A DNA stretch of 64,000 nt from Arthrobacter yangruifuii. GTDB taxonomy: Bacteria; Actinomycetota; Actinomycetes; Actinomycetales; Micrococcaceae. Made by a program: the position numbers and the translations under genes. The stretch lies in contig NZ_VTFX01000001.1 of assembly GCF_009192775.1 (NCBI RefSeq), positions 186,001 through 250,000 on the forward strand. The letters are read 5' to 3'. Shown in pieces: positions 20,060 through 28,597 of this stretch (within the stretch, counting starts at the first letter, position 1; each line of letters opens with the position of its first letter). The notes under the pieces are model-generated. The model had not been told where the DNA came from, did no database searches, and worked only from the letters and a program-made list of their open reading frames with translations.

Positions 20060-20601
20060 GCCCTGAGCACATTGATGATCCGGTAGCCCCCGTAGAGGAA
20101 GCTTCGGAACCTGTTCAGGGCCGCACCGGCCGGCTGGAGGAAGAAGGCGACGTAGCCGCCGATTACCTGGAAGAGCTGCTGGACATCGCCGACATCGACG
20201 GCGATATCGACATCGAGGTCCGCAGCGGCCGCACTTATATCTCCATCGTCTCCGAGGAAGGAGACGACTCCGCCCTCCAGGCACTGGTGGGAGGCGACGG
20301 AGAGGTGCTGGAGGCTCTTCAGGAGCTCACGCGGTTGTCCGTGCTGACCGCCACCGAGAACCGCTCCCGGCTCGTCCTGGACATCACCGGGTACCGTGAA
20401 GAGCGCGGCGAGCAGCTGCAGTCCATTGCCGAAGATGCAGCCAAGCGCGCCAGGGACACGGGACAGGACATAGCGCTCGTTCCCATGAGCGCCTATGAGC
20501 GCAAAATCGTTCACGACGCCGTCGCTGAACTGGGTCTGGTCAGTGAATCCGAGGGTGAAGGCGCAGACCGCCACATCGTCGTATCCCTGCCTGCATCCTA
20601 G
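20056..20601 (+). CDS. khpB: RNA-binding KH/R3H protein KhpB (Jag)
   Basis: The 181-residue protein has an acidic N terminus (1-45), a KH domain at about 50-105 with the VGGDGEVLEALQ loop, and an R3H domain with YERKIVHD (Arg and His of R3H). KhpB works with KhpA as a global RNA-binding protein and affects cell division in Gram-positives. It overlaps yidC by four bases. The Jag N-terminal domain of Firmicutes is absent, as is normal in actinobacteria. Confidence 0.93.
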   Translation: MSPEHIDDPVAPVEEASEPVQGRTGRLEEEGDVAADYLEELLDIADIDGDIDIEVRSGRTYISIVSEEGDDSALQALVGGDGEVLEALQELTRLSVLTATENRSRLVLDITGYREERGEQLQSIAEDAAKRARDTGQDIALVPMSAYERKIVHDAVAELGLVSESEGEGADRHIVVSLPAS

Positions 20602-20641
20602 TTATCCGGCTTCGGCAGTGCAGACAAGGAATATCAAGTAA

Positions 20642-21274
20642 GTGGTTGAAACAACTCCCGCAGAACTGGATGCTGCCCGGGCGGTGTTCGGCGACCGGCT
20701 GAACCTCGCGCAGCGGTACGTTGAGCACCTCGCGACGTCGGGCATGGAACGCGGACTCCTGGGCCCGCGCGAAGTTCCCAGGCTGTGGAGCAGGCACGTG
20801 CTCAACTGCGCCGTGGTTGCCGAACTCATTCCAGCGAATGCCACTGTTGCCGACGTCGGCAGCGGCGCCGGGCTGCCCGGCCTATGCCTGGCTATTGCGC
20901 GCCCGGACCTTTCCATGACGCTCATTGAGCCGCTCGAACGGCGGGTGATCTGGCTCAACGAAGTCGTTGCGGACCTCGGTCTCGACAACGTGAAGGTGCT
21001 CCGCGGCCGGGCTGAGCAGGTGGTCGACGAGGTCAATGTTGACGTCGCAACGGCGCGCGCTGTTTCGGCACTGGGCGGATTGGCGGGCCTCACCGTACCG
21101 CTGCTGCACGGCAAGGGGCAGGTGCTCGCCATCAAGGGGCGCAGTGCCGAAGAAGAAGTTCAGAAGGCCGCGAAAGCGATTCGTAAACTGGGCGGCCGCG
21201 AGACGGCAGTACTCACCGTAGGTGCAGACGTGCTCGAGGAACCGACCACAGTGGTGCGTATCTCCGTAGGTTGA
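20642..21274 (+). CDS. rsmG: 16S rRNA (guanine527-N7)-methyltransferase RsmG (GidB)
   Basis: The 210-residue SAM-dependent methyltransferase modifies G527 of 16S rRNA. The SAM site is VADVGSGAGLPGLCLAIARP with the acidic strand-2 end TLIEPLERR, and later motifs SALGGLAGLTVPLL and VLAIKGRSAEEE follow. GTG 20642 is the start. It is the last gene of the rpmH operon and is followed by parA in the universal order rsmG-parA-parB. Confidence 0.96.
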   Translation: MVETTPAELDAARAVFGDRLNLAQRYVEHLATSGMERGLLGPREVPRLWSRHVLNCAVVAELIPANATVADVGSGAGLPGLCLAIARPDLSMTLIEPLERRVIWLNEVVADLGLDNVKVLRGRAEQVVDEVNVDVATARAVSALGGLAGLTVPLLHGKGQVLAIKGRSAEEEVQKAAKAIRKLGGRETAVLTVGADVLEEPTTVVRISVG

Positions 21275-21361
21275 GCCCTCACTTCCATGCACACACCGAC
21301 GCCGGTCCCGGGGAATGGCGGAGAAGCGGATAGTCTAGATGGACTAATGCCGTAACGCTTT

Positions 21362-22570
21362 ATGTTGGAAAGTGAGCATGACCAGGTGAGTGCGCGTGAT
21401 TCTGCCGCAAAACGAATTCCCCCTTTTGCCGCACTCGGTTCTGCCCTGTCTGCATCATTTGGCCGAAAGCAACCGGAACTGACTGCGGTTCAAGATTCAC
21501 CCGCGATTGTTTCACGTGAAACAGCTGCAATTGCGTCGCCGCAGCCTGCACAGCCCGCGCAGCCTGAAACCAGCGTTGCGCCCGTGAAGCCTCAAAGCAG
21601 TGCTGCGACCGTGCCAGCCCCCCCAGCTATCGAAGGTGGTGTATCCGATGAAGCCGCTTCCGCGCCGGCATCGGTAGACGTTATGGATTTGATGGATGAG
21701 AGCACCCCTTTGGCCCGGGAACTGGTGAGCGAAACCCGCCGCCGTGAAAAGCTGCGCGGCCGCGTTCTGCCCCGCCCGCCCCAGACCCGGATTATGACGG
21801 TGAGTAACCAGAAGGGCGGGGTCGGGAAAACCACCACCACGGTCAATCTGGCTGCTGCTCTGGCAACCGCAGGGCAGAATGTCCTGGTCATCGACATGGA
21901 TCCGCAGGGAAACGCTTCAACCGCCCTCGGGATCGACCACCGTGCCGAGGTGGAGAGTATTTACGATGTGCTGATCGACGATCTGCCCTTGGCCGACGTA
22001 GTGGCACCGTGCCCCGACATCAGCAACCTTGTCTGCGCGCCCGCCACCATTCATTTGGCCGGTGCCGAGATTGAACTGGTGTCCCTCGTGGCCCGGGAGC
22101 AGCGGCTGAGCCGTGCACTTAGCGCTTACGCTGCTGAGCGCGAAAGGCGGGGCCTGGAACGGCTCGATTACATCTTTATCGACTGCCCGCCCAGTCTAGG
22201 ACTGCTGACCGTCAATGCCTTTGTGGCGGCCAGGGAAGTGCTCATCCCCATCCAGTGCGAGTACTACGCGCTCGAGGGACTGAGCCAGCTGCTGAAGAAC
22301 ATCGAGATGATCCAGAAGCACCTGAATGCGGATCTGGTTGTCTCTACCATTCTGCTGACCATGTATGACGGACGGACCAACCTTGCCGCACAGGTTGCAG
22401 CGGAGGTCCGTGAGCACTTCCCGGAGCAGGTGCTGAATGCTGTCGTTCCGCGCTCGGTACGGGTCTCCGAGGCACCCAGTTATCAGCAGACGGTCATCAC
22501 TTATGACCGGTCTTCCACCGGTGCCCTGTCTTACCTGGAAGCTGCAGCCGAAATAGCCCAGCGCGCCTAG
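21362..22570 (+). CDS. parA: Chromosome partitioning ATPase ParA (Soj)
   Basis: The 402-residue deviant Walker ATPase drives origin segregation with ParB. The P-loop KGGVGKTTTT is at 151-160; MDPQGNASTALG and the CPPSLGLLTVNA strand follow. An unusually long N-terminal region of about 140 residues is rich in Pro, Ala and Gln and ends in a basic helix (ETRRREKLRGR). The first ATG at 21362 has little ribosome-site signal, so a later start is possible. A perfect parS site (21508-21523) lies inside this region and is translated as IVSRETA. It is followed by parB after 105 bases. Confidence 0.93.
   Translation: MLESEHDQVSARDSAAKRIPPFAALGSALSASFGRKQPELTAVQDSPAIVSRETAAIASPQPAQPAQPETSVAPVKPQSSAATVPAPPAIEGGVSDEAASAPASVDVMDLMDESTPLARELVSETRRREKLRGRVLPRPPQTRIMTVSNQKGGVGKTTTTVNLAAALATAGQNVLVIDMDPQGNASTALGIDHRAEVESIYDVLIDDLPLADVVAPCPDISNLVCAPATIHLAGAEIELVSLVAREQRLSRALSAYAAERERRGLERLDYIFIDCPPSLGLLTVNAFVAAREVLIPIQCEYYALEGLSQLLKNIEMIQKHLNADLVVSTILLTMYDGRTNLAAQVAAEVREHFPEQVLNAVVPRSVRVSEAPSYQQTVITYDRSSTGALSYLEAAAEIAQRA
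21508..21523. other. parS site inside the parA coding sequence
   Basis: TGTTTCACGTGAAACA is a perfect 16-bp palindrome matching the ParB-binding consensus. It is read as codons for IVSRETA in the non-conserved N-terminal part of ParA. Confidence 0.95.
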
Positions 22571-22675
22571 AGACACCCCGGCCGGGTTCAGCTGTCAGGC
22601 CGGTGCCGCGCCATAGAATACTCTCACTATCAATCCGTGCCGCTTGATTGGCGTGCATAAGGGAAGGACTTACCC

Positions 22676-24175
22676 ATGGCCGAGAAGCGTCGTGGTTTGG
22701 GCCGCGGTCTGGGAGCATTGATTCCCAGCAGTGCCGAGCCTGCGGAGACTGAAAGTCCGAATCAGGTAAACGTTGCTTCCGGCCGCCCGGTTGATTTGTT
22801 TTTTGCCGCAGCCGACGAGTCGCGTTCGACTTCCGGCACCGCCGGCCCCAGGCGGGGAGCGGGGATCAACAAAGACGCCCTCCGCGGCCCGGCAAAGAAG
22901 TCGACTACACGCAGTTCCAACGCGCGGCAGGCGGCAAAGACTGCTTCCTCCGAATCCGCGTCAGCCGAGGATGGCTCTAAGGTTGTCCCCAGTGCCACAC
23001 CGGAGGCCGGGGCCGCAGTGCCCGGCGTCGAAGGTGGCTCTTCCGTATCGCTCGGTGATAAGGCTCGCAAACGGGGAGGGAAGTCCTCCCCTGCTCCCGT
23101 GGAAGGGACCTCCGCCGGAGCCGCTGTAGCGCGGCAGGACGCCCCTGTAGCGCCGCAGGACGGCGCGGGAGCGCAGGGCGGGCCGAAGACTGGGGACGTA
23201 CCTGAAGCGGGCCCCAGGACGCCTGTGGACGCCTCTCCCAATACCTCCGCACCGCAGGACGAGAACAACGTGTCTGAAGTGGGTAGCCATGTGCAGCCCG
23301 GGGATGTTTCACGGGAAACGTCCACAGGGGATGCCGGCGGTACCGGGCTGGTCCAGGTTCCGGGTGCGACCTTTGCGGAACTGCCGATCGATTCCATTCA
23401 TCCGAACCGGAAGCAGCCGCGTTCAGTCTTCGATGAAGACGACATGGCCGAGTTGGTGCACTCCATCCGCGAGATCGGGGTACTGCAGCCGATTGTGGTG
23501 CGGCCTTCCCCCGAGGATGATGCCGAACACCCTTATGAGCTGGTTATGGGCGAGCGGCGGTGGCGGGCATCCCGTGAAGCCGGGCTGGATGCCGTTCCGG
23601 CGATTATCCGATCCACGCAGGACGTCGACCTCCTTCGTGACGCCCTGTTGGAGAACCTGCACCGCAGCCAGCTGAACCCGCTTGAAGAGGCAGCTGCCTA
23701 TCAGCAGCTTCTGGACGACTTCGAGTGCTCACATGAGGAGCTGGCCGAACGTATCGGCAGGTCACGGCCGCAGGTAACCAATACATTGCGGTTGCTGAAG
23801 CTTCCCCCACTGGTACAGCGGCGCTTGGCTGCTGGGATCCTATCCGCGGGGCACGCCCGTGCCCTGTTGGGGCTCGGTGATTCCGCGGAAATGGAGAAAC
23901 TGGCGCAGAAGATCGTGGCTGAGGGACTCTCGGTGCGGGCGACCGAAGAGATTGTCTCGCTCTCTGACGGTCTGCGGAAGCCGGCCAAGACGTCTAAGCC
24001 GAAGATCGGTGCGCGTCACGAACGACTTGACTACCTGGCGACGTCGCTCTCTGACCGGCTGGATACCAACGTGAAAATTACTCTCGGTGCCCGCAAGGGC
24101 AAAGTTAGCATCGAATTCGCGAGCGTCGATGACCTGAACCGGATCATGGGAGTTCTTGCTGCTCCCAGCGAGTAG
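22676..24175 (+). CDS. parB: Chromosome partitioning protein ParB
   Basis: The 499-residue CTP-dependent clamp binds parS and spreads over DNA. It begins [19 protein letters not shown], the ParA-stimulating motif of the family. A low-complexity region of about 200 residues follows. The CTPase/ParB domain runs from about 235 ([22 protein letters not shown]). The parS-binding helix-turn-helix is around 355-385 ([19 protein letters not shown]), and the dimerisation domain is C-terminal. A degenerate parS at 23305-23320 lies in the linker. The linker is far longer than in M. tuberculosis or B. subtilis. The gene ends 31 bases before a parS palindrome. Confidence 0.95.
   Translation: MAEKRRGLGRGLGALIPSSAEPAETESPNQVNVASGRPVDLFFAAADESRSTSGTAGPRRGAGINKDALRGPAKKSTTRSSNARQAAKTASSESASAEDGSKVVPSATPEAGAAVPGVEGGSSVSLGDKARKRGGKSSPAPVEGTSAGAAVARQDAPVAPQDGAGAQGGPKTGDVPEAGPRTPVDASPNTSAPQDENNVSEVGSHVQPGDVSRETSTGDAGGTGLVQVPGATFAELPIDSIHPNRKQPRSVFDEDDMAELVHSIREIGVLQPIVVRPSPEDDAEHPYELVMGERRWRASREAGLDAVPAIIRSTQDVDLLRDALLENLHRSQLNPLEEAAAYQQLLDDFECSHEELAERIGRSRPQVTNTLRLLKLPPLVQRRLAAGILSAGHARALLGLGDSAEMEKLAQKIVAEGLSVRATEEIVSLSDGLRKPAKTSKPKIGARHERLDYLATSLSDRLDTNVKITLGARKGKVSIEFASVDDLNRIMGVLAAPSE
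23305..23320. other. Degenerate parS-like site inside parB
   Basis: TGTTTCACGGGAAACG differs from the palindrome at one core position and at the final base. It is translated as VSRET in the ParB linker. Binding is possible but weaker. Confidence 0.55.
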
Positions 24176-24198
24176 CCGCTTTGCGGTATGCCTAAGAA

Positions 24199-24230
24199 AA
24201 GGCCGGTGTTTCACGTGAAACACCGGCCTT
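24199..24230. other. parS embedded in a 32-bp perfect palindrome after parB (possible terminator)
   Basis: The parS 16-mer at 24207-24222 is extended by 8 bases of perfect inverted repeat on each side (AAGGCCGG and CCGGCCTT). In RNA this is a 16-bp stem right after the parB stop with A-rich sequence before it, so it may also end parAB transcription, though no long U-run follows. Confidence 0.8.
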
Positions 24231-24581
24231 AGCATTTAACAGTCTGGTGCTTTAGCCGGCGTATTCAGGTCCGCGGCAGAGGCTGCCGGTTCAATGAGTC
24301 CTCTGCCGGTGGCGGGCTGGCGGTCGCCGTTGCAGCCAGAGTTCCGCGGCGTGGGCGTCCTGCTTCTAGTAGATGGCCCAGGTCCTAGAATGGGAGATGT
24401 TTCCGAGACATCGCATGAAACGAGATGTTCTTCGGTTGTGTATGCGTCCCCGCCATGCCCGACATCTACGCTTTGCTGTGGCGGCTAGGGGTCTTGTGAT
24501 TGTAAGAACAGAGGATGGAGTTAGCCGGGTGCTCCGCGGCAGTCCGTGACTGCTCTACTGAATGGACGTGCACGACTGCCG

Positions 24582-24597
24582 TGTTTCACGTGAAACA
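24582..24597. other. parS site
   Basis: Perfect TGTTTCACGTGAAACA palindrome, 375 bases after the previous site, in non-coding DNA. Confidence 0.95.
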
Positions 24598-24946
24598 CCC
24601 CGATTGCCGACTCGACATTCCCGGGCCGTGCAGTGCTGGAGTAGGTCAGGCAACTGGCCCGTTCGGGAGAGAAATCTACACTGGCGGCAAAGCGTCCGCA
24701 GTTCGTGCCTACCCCACGAGGCGCGCCCACCGGATCTATGAAATCCGCGGCCCGATGTGACTGGCTGTGTGGCTCCGGGACTACCCAGCCAGCCAGACGG
24801 CAGGCCCGACTCCGTGCTTTCGGCCCTGACTCTTCAGTGGCCTCGCATAGCGGGCATCGCAAACGCCGGTAGTGCGCCGGCGTTCTTGGAAAGGGCGTCG
24901 CGTTGGATGATGAACGAGCCTTTCTTCTCGCGCCAGCAAGCAGCAT

Positions 24947-24962
24947 CGTTTCACGTGAAACA
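24947..24962. other. parS site
   Basis: CGTTTCACGTGAAACA: perfect 14-bp core with one outer mismatch, 365 bases after the previous site. Flanks AGCAG and CTGCT extend the symmetry. Confidence 0.92.
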
Positions 24963-25296
24963 GGCTGCTATGAGCAGTAATGACGAAGGCAGTAGAGAAA
25001 ACAGCACAGAATAATCGACACGTCGACGGACAAACAGCAGCGTTGACCTGCCCCGCTGCACCGGCATGGTGTTGCGTCGCGATATGACTCCGGCGATCGC
25101 AGCGCAGCCATATCTGGCGGACACTGCATCTAGGGTTTCTGACATAGGGAGTGAGCATCGTATTCATGAGAATAGGACCCCCAGCGCCTTTCGAGCGCGG
25201 TTAGTGGCTTCTTTCAACGGTCTGGGTAGGGCTCAACCTAGGGAACCAGGGACAAATCTCCACTTGGTGCGCGGGGAAAGACCGCTACCGCCGCAG

Positions 25297-25312
25297 TGTT
25301 TCACGTGAAACG
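25297..25312. other. parS site
   Basis: TGTTTCACGTGAAACG: perfect 14-bp core, 350 bases after the previous site. Confidence 0.92.
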
Positions 25313-25789
25313 GCTCCGCATCTCCGGCACCACGCGTCTGCTTGCCGTCAATAGTCCCGACTTACCGATGCCAGCTGTCTCGCCGCAATAATCCGGAAGT
25401 CGCTAGTCCATCTCCGTGCAGCCGCCAGGCCCTGAGAGTTTACGGGCGCAAATAGCCGGCCGGCTGGTTGTCTATCTGGACCGGCCTTCCGGAAGAACAG
25501 GTCGTTATGTGGGGCGCACATGAACCGCGTCCGATCTCTATCCGCCCCAACCAGGTTCTGGGGTGAGTGCGTTTCACTAGCCCGTGGCCACTCCTGTACG
25601 GGCGTGTGGATGACATGGTACCCCTGCGCACGGTAGTTCCGCATGGGTACATGATCGGTGGCGACCTGTTCTGAACTCCCGTGGGCTGCTCCCGTGCGAG
25701 CCGGATCGGTGCCCGTCATGAGGCGACTCGTACGAAGCGGTCTGGTTTGAGGGCTCCGATCGGTCCTAGAGAGTTGGTCCCGGGGCGTG

Positions 25790-25805
25790 TGTTTCACGTG
25801 AAACG
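25790..25805. other. parS site
   Basis: TGTTTCACGTGAAACG: perfect 14-bp core, 493 bases after the previous site. GGGCG before and CGCCC after give partial extended symmetry. Confidence 0.92.
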
Positions 25806-26113
25806 CCCTGGACTCGTGCGGGGCCCTTCGCCGACAGGCCAGGCAAATTATGAATACGAGCACGCGAGGTAGCCAACCCATCCGCTCCAGTGAGTGAAGG
25901 CGGGCACTCACGACACGACCTCGGTGAATTGGCTTCAGTTTATTAGGGTCCCTTCGCTGTTAGCAAGGCGACTATCGCCGCACTCCGCCGTGGTACCTGA
26001 TTGGCCCGTGTACCGGGCGCGGGCCGCAGGGTAATGCGCAGAGAGCCAACTCTGGCGGCACCCCGTTCAATACCCATCGGCAGTCCGGCTCGGACGGACG
26101 ACCTGAGACGTAC

Positions 26114-26129
26114 TGTTTCACGTGAAACG
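26114..26129. other. parS site
   Basis: TGTTTCACGTGAAACG: perfect 14-bp core, 324 bases after the previous site. Confidence 0.92.
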
Positions 26130-26490
26130 CAGCCATGCCCAGGACTGGCGCAGCACTGGACAAGGAGCGACAAGCTTTAGCGTGGCTTAGCTGAATCGCA
26201 GGATTCAACCGTTGTGGTCCCTGACGGACATTGCTGATCCTGCAGAAGACGGGCCGCGGAGGATCTTCCGGCGTCGGACCTGGCATCTGGCAACCCAAAT
26301 TTCACCACCTGCCAAGGCAGCCTGGACGTGGTCGGACAACGCTCACCGTAGGTGGCGGAGGTGGGCGCCGTGGGATCACAGCAAGCGGGCTTCCAGCGTT
26401 CCCACGTTCGTCATTCGAAGGGCACATACGATTTTGTCAGGGGGACCCATCTTTTTCAGGGTGTCCCATCACAGTCCTGGAGGAATGCAC

Positions 26491-26524
26491 GCGGGCAAGC
26501 CCCTGCGGGCAAGCCCCTGCGGGT
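26491..26524. repeat. Short tandem repeat, 14-bp unit
   Basis: GCGGGCAAGCCCCT occurs twice in direct tandem (26491-26504, 26505-26518), followed by a partial third copy. Each unit also contains the small inverted repeat GGGC/GCCC. Confidence 0.8.
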
Positions 26525-26840
26525 GGCACTTGTCGTTATCGTGGTTTGTTGTTGAGGAATGCATCCTTGCGTAGTTGACTCGCCGAAGGCACCTCGCCGC
26601 CGGGCGGGTGGATCAGTCTCTGTATGCAAGGAAGGGGCACAGCTGCGCTACGGTTGCGGCAGTCCAGAATCAGAGGAATGTTTAGGGATTAGCTGGCCCG
26701 CCCGCATCAGGGACCGAGTGTTTCTTGAGCTGCACTCTCAGCGTCCAACGGCGCAGCTGTATTGGCCACGCTGGCCAGGAAATTTCAGAGGTGCCACTCG
26801 GGCGCATCGCCACCGCACCCGATGGTGTGCGTATTCCTGC

Positions 26841-26927
26841 CCTGCCCTGGTGAGGCCTGCCTTGCCCCGCCTTGGTGAGGCCTGCCCTGCCCCGCCTGGC
26901 CAGGGCAGGGCAGGGCAGGGCGGGGGA
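26841..26927. repeat. GC-rich repeat block with tandem 25-mers and an inverted arm
   Basis: Two adjacent 25-bp copies (26848-26872 and 26873-26897, one difference) are followed by a CAGGGCAGGG tract (26900-26925), which is the inverse complement of the CCCTGCCC motifs before it. The block could form a long hairpin or slipped structures. Confidence 0.8.
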
Positions 26928-27560
26928 CGAGGCACACCTCGCTGTGAACAATGGGGGCTGGGTTCCGCATTTGTCCGCCTCCCACATCACGCCCGCTGCG
27001 CGCCTCCCGCCGAAGGCTCGGGGCAGGTACGGCGGCAGCGCCTCGTCCCAGTTGTAGCTGCACATCGATGCACCTATTCCCGGCCACCTGCGGCTGCCCC
27101 GCGGACAAGGACACATCAAGGCCGCCCCACAGGAACGACGCTGCCGGCGGCACCCCTTTACCAGCCGTCCGTACGTGCTCCCGGTGCATTCTTCGGATTT
27201 TTGCCTGCGTGGGCGGGGCCGGCGGCACAACAGGGAACGACGGAGTTAGGACTCCTGCTTCCGGAACAACGCCGCAACCGGCCGACGGCTTCCCGTGTCT
27301 CAAATGAGTATCAGTGCCGACAGTGCGCCGGCATGGGGCCAGGGGCAGGGTGGAAGCGGCTGCAGATACTCGTGTGACGGTATGCGAATGAAGGAGCACA
27401 GGCGAAGTGTCCGGCAACGCCGCCTATGCGCCCTGACGCCGGAAGCAGACCGGAACGGGCTACTGGAGGGGCACCAGACCCTCTATAACAATTGCAGTGG
27501 GTTGGATTTAGACACCTAGGTCAGACATTTTCGCTCGCCGACCGTTCTTTCCGAGTCAAC

Positions 27561-27576
27561 TGTTTCACGTGAAACG
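27561..27576. other. parS site
   Basis: TGTTTCACGTGAAACG: perfect 14-bp core. It stands apart, 1447 bases after the previous site and about 1 kb from the cwlM 3' end. Confidence 0.92.
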
Positions 27577-28597
27577 CTGAGGGAAGACGCCTGCAGGTGC
27601 TCGTAGGCATCGCTGAACGACTGTAGCCGAGGGGCGAAAACGGTGGGCCCGGTAGGCCGCCGGTGGGCACGGTTGCGTCGAGGTGCAACGGTGGCACGAG
27701 TCGGTGAAGGGTAGTGGACGCGTCGTCCAACTCGTAGGGAATCCCTCGCCCACCCAGTGCTGGTATCCGCAAGGTTGGATGCTCGGCCCACGCGACATCG
27801 AAGAGGGCGCCGTCAGGTCTACCCTCTCAAAGAGGGGCATCGTCAGTTCTACCAGCTCTGCGGGAGTACCGACGGAGACGGGCCTCAGCGAAGGGGCTGG
27901 GCCGCGGCGGTTCCGCCCAGCCCGAGTGCTTCCCCAATGAGGCTTTCGCCTCCGCTGTACCCCAGGGCGTAGGAGCTTCAGGGTGCCGGAAAGCTTTGTG
28001 GGAAACCCGGAGACGGGCGGCCGCAGTGCACGGAACCATTGCCCGGAAACGCCGGAAACGCCGAACACCAAACTCCTTCTCGTGCATCCTGCACGTCGCC
28101 ATGGCTGCCGCGAAAGTGGTTGCGGATGCGGCGGAGGGGATTGCCGGCCGCTCAATCGTCATGGCCATCTGCAGTGTGGAGGTAGGCCGGCAATGCTGCG
28201 GCGTACCTGTTCATCCTGCAGGTTGCCGTTCTGCAGGTCTGCCCGGCAACCGGTCCTTCACCACAAGAGCCGCCATTGAAGCGGTGCAGACCCCGGTGAG
28301 CGACCCACGCTGCAGCACTCGTGACGGGAGCCCAGCCGGATAGCGCCGGAACGGAGCAAGGTATCGGCGTCAGCTTCAAAGGAGGTCCGACCTTCAGATA
28401 ATGCTGCGCCAACAACCGCTAAGGGTTGGAATCCGGTGTAATCCTGCCAGCCGATTGGTTCCCCGAGACGGGAATCGTGTCTTTGCCCATGCCCATGCCC
28501 GGAACGGCGGCCGGAGCACGGCAGGCGCAGGGATTCATCAGCGCCCTCAATTCGTCCTGACGAAACGGGGCATGAGGGCATCCACGATGCAGGAAAC

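Larger units (their letters stand above)
24176..28597. other. 4.4-kb gene desert carrying a parS array
   Basis: No believable protein gene lies between parB and cwlM. The ORFs that occur are short or low complexity, lack ribosome sites, overlap each other on both strands and carry arbitrary Pro/Arg/Cys-rich products. Seven perfect-core parS sites lie at 24207, 24582, 24947, 25297, 25790, 26114 and 27561. The first six are 324-493 bases apart. Other visible structure is a 14-bp tandem repeat at 26491-26518, a GC-rich block with 25-bp tandem repeats at 26841-26927, and a hairpin at 28221-28251. Base composition looks less GC-biased than the flanking genes by eye. I interpret it as a centromere-like domain, with undetected small RNAs possible. 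Confidence 0.8.

Noticed and set aside
26559-27377. 272-codon plus-strand frame in the parS desert
   Set aside because: It crosses the GC-rich repeat block, has Pro/Arg/Cys-rich random-looking product, no ribosome site and an overlapping long frame on the opposite strand.
24207-27576. CRISPR array
   Set aside because: The repeated unit is a 16-bp ParB palindrome at 324-1447-base spacing, not a 25-37-bp repeat with 30-40-bp spacers, and no cas genes are present.
28221-28251. Hairpin with an 8-bp stem as a small RNA terminator
   Set aside because: A stem with a 15-base loop and no U-run is too weak to call an RNA gene.
27996-28343. Possible small protein beginning MAAAKVVADAAEG near 28101
   Set aside because: The first 20 residues look protein-like, but no ribosome site is seen and the rest is Cys/Arg/Pro-rich without pattern; left as non-coding.
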